21,529 nt of DNA from contig WTXG01000457.1 in assembly GCA_022496185.1 (NCBI GenBank), positions 1-21,529 on the forward strand, read 5' to 3'. The notes below the pieces were generated by a model. The model was given only the letters and a program-made list of their open reading frames with translations. It was not told the DNA's origin and made no database searches. Positions 20,578 to 21,529 of the stretch are shown here, one piece after another. Numbering within the stretch: the stretch's first letter is position 1; each line of letters begins with the position of its first letter. Source of the DNA: Multifurca ochricompacta (lineage: Eukaryota > Basidiomycota > Agaricomycetes > Russulales > Russulaceae). Both the position numbers and the translations under genes were made by a program.

Positions 20578-21529
20578 ACAAATATCACGTCCGCGCCGCT
20601 GTTGCGGTTGGGGGGAAACACGCTGCCACACTCCCTCCTCATCCTATTCCCGGTCCGCTAATCACGTTGTGAACATCATCTGTTATTTGCCTTGAGGCTT
20701 TTGCGCCTCATGTTCGTGTGCGGAAACCTGTCCGCTCACCTCTGTAGAATGGATCCTTCATTTTCTCATCTTGCTGTAACAACATGGGCCCAATGAGTAT
20801 TTGTTGGGGCTAGGAAGCTCCATACCCAAAATTTCTGTCGTCCTCTGATTTCCGTCCCTTTCCCCATAGATCAAAAATCACTGTAATGGACTCGAACTCT
20901 ACGCCAAGCATAGTTCTAGACCGTCTCGACGGACCTTCACTGGCCTGGCCTTATCCGCAGTGAATCTCTTAAGGCTTCCCTTCCATACCTCGTCTCTCCC
21001 CTTTACCCTGTCAGGCATACTTTCATGTGAAACCAAAATCTGTATAAAGATCTTCCCCTTTTACTCAGTGTGCCATCAGAAAAAATAGTGGTTCGAAGCG
21101 TCGGCGCTTGAACCCCAGGCCTCATCAGGTGTGCAACTTCTGGCGCACATTCTTATTGGGTACTCTCGGTAGTTGTTCTACACTGCCATCTTTCGATGGT
21201 GACTCACTGGGTGTTACAGGCATTTAAATAGGTACACTATGGCTTCCGGGAATCTGCGAAGTCGAAGCCGGAGTGAGGAAAGTATTGCGGTTGGCCATTA
21301 TCGACAATGTGACACCTACGTCACTATAACGAAAAAGAAAAGTACGGTGGACTCCCTGTAGCGTACAAGCTTCCGGCAGAATCTTGGATCATGCACCTGG
21401 CGTATCCAGTCGGACCCTCAAGTCTTCTATTGATTCGCCTGGGTGCCGCTTTTTGCAGTGCTCGCTGAAAAGGTCCTTGCGTGATTGCTTGTAATTGCAT
21501 TTCCGGCAACCTATTGTCGGTGGACAGTA
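20578..21529. other. Right end, no gene; hairpin and LTR-like signals
   Basis: No gene is recognised. A strong hairpin lies at 21090-21114: GGTTCGAAGCG, a TCGG loop, then CGCTTGAACC, a ten-pair stem with one bulged G. A smaller hairpin (TGAGGC...GCCTCA) lies near 20693-20710. The segment 20743-21182 begins TGTAGAA and ends TTCTACA, with TATAAAG near 21043, as in a solo LTR, but the flanking five bases do not match. Confidence 0.35.

Noticed and set aside
21118..21130. CTGATGAGGCC on the minus strand, reminiscent of a hammerhead ribozyme core
   Set aside because: The matching GAAA segment and the other stems are not found at suitable positions.
1..21529. A multi-gene defence or biosynthetic system
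   Set aside because: CHAT proteases can activate partner effectors in other systems, but I found no gasdermin-like, NLR-like, nuclease, polyketide or peptide synthetase gene beside the CHAT/P450 pair.

Overview
The window looks like nuclear DNA of an agaricomycete (mushroom-forming basidiomycete). Genes are broken by short GT-AG introns (53-104 bp), and two gene families are typical of that group: a helical-repeat (TPR-like) protein ending in a CHAT protease domain, and a membrane-anchored cytochrome P450. I saw no bacterial operon structure, tRNA, rRNA or CRISPR array.

The dominant structure is a large imperfect inverted repeat. The left arm (about 598-6917) and right arm (about 8378-15070) flank a single-copy spacer of about 1.46 kb. 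Each arm carries the same convergent gene pair, CHAT gene and P450, with stop codons 38 bp apart. The P450 genes read outward from the spacer and the CHAT genes read toward it. The copies have decayed in opposite ways. The left P450 (4245-6179, minus) is intact: seven exons, 521 residues. The right P450 (9129-10242, plus) has an early stop from a 2-bp deletion and has lost exons 5 and 6. The left CHAT gene (1046-4206, plus) has many frameshifts. The right CHAT gene (10281-13452, minus) is closer to whole, with about four one-base frame breaks and an intact catalytic domain. The right arm also holds about 970 bp at 13642-14611 that the left arm lacks.

The spacer holds a minus-strand gene (7181-8180) resembling the RNA polymerase I subunit RPA34/A34.5. 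It is recognisable along its length but needs at least three frame corrections, two of them at homopolymer runs, so it is either a pseudogene or badly affected by indel errors in the assembly.

Right of the repeat are a small plus-strand three-exon gene for a 128-residue hydrophobic protein (15802-16321, with a 9-nt first exon), a long stretch without a convincing gene (16322-19246), and a single-exon minus-strand gene for a 376-residue proline-rich, probably nuclear protein of unknown function (19247-20377). The last kilobase has no gene but contains a strong hairpin and a weak solo-LTR-like candidate.

The P450 and CHAT genes were evidently duplicated together. Nothing here shows that they act in one pathway. 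The most notable point is the inverted duplication with reciprocal loss. Exon structures were inferred by eye from splice signals, reading-frame continuity and comparison of the two arms.
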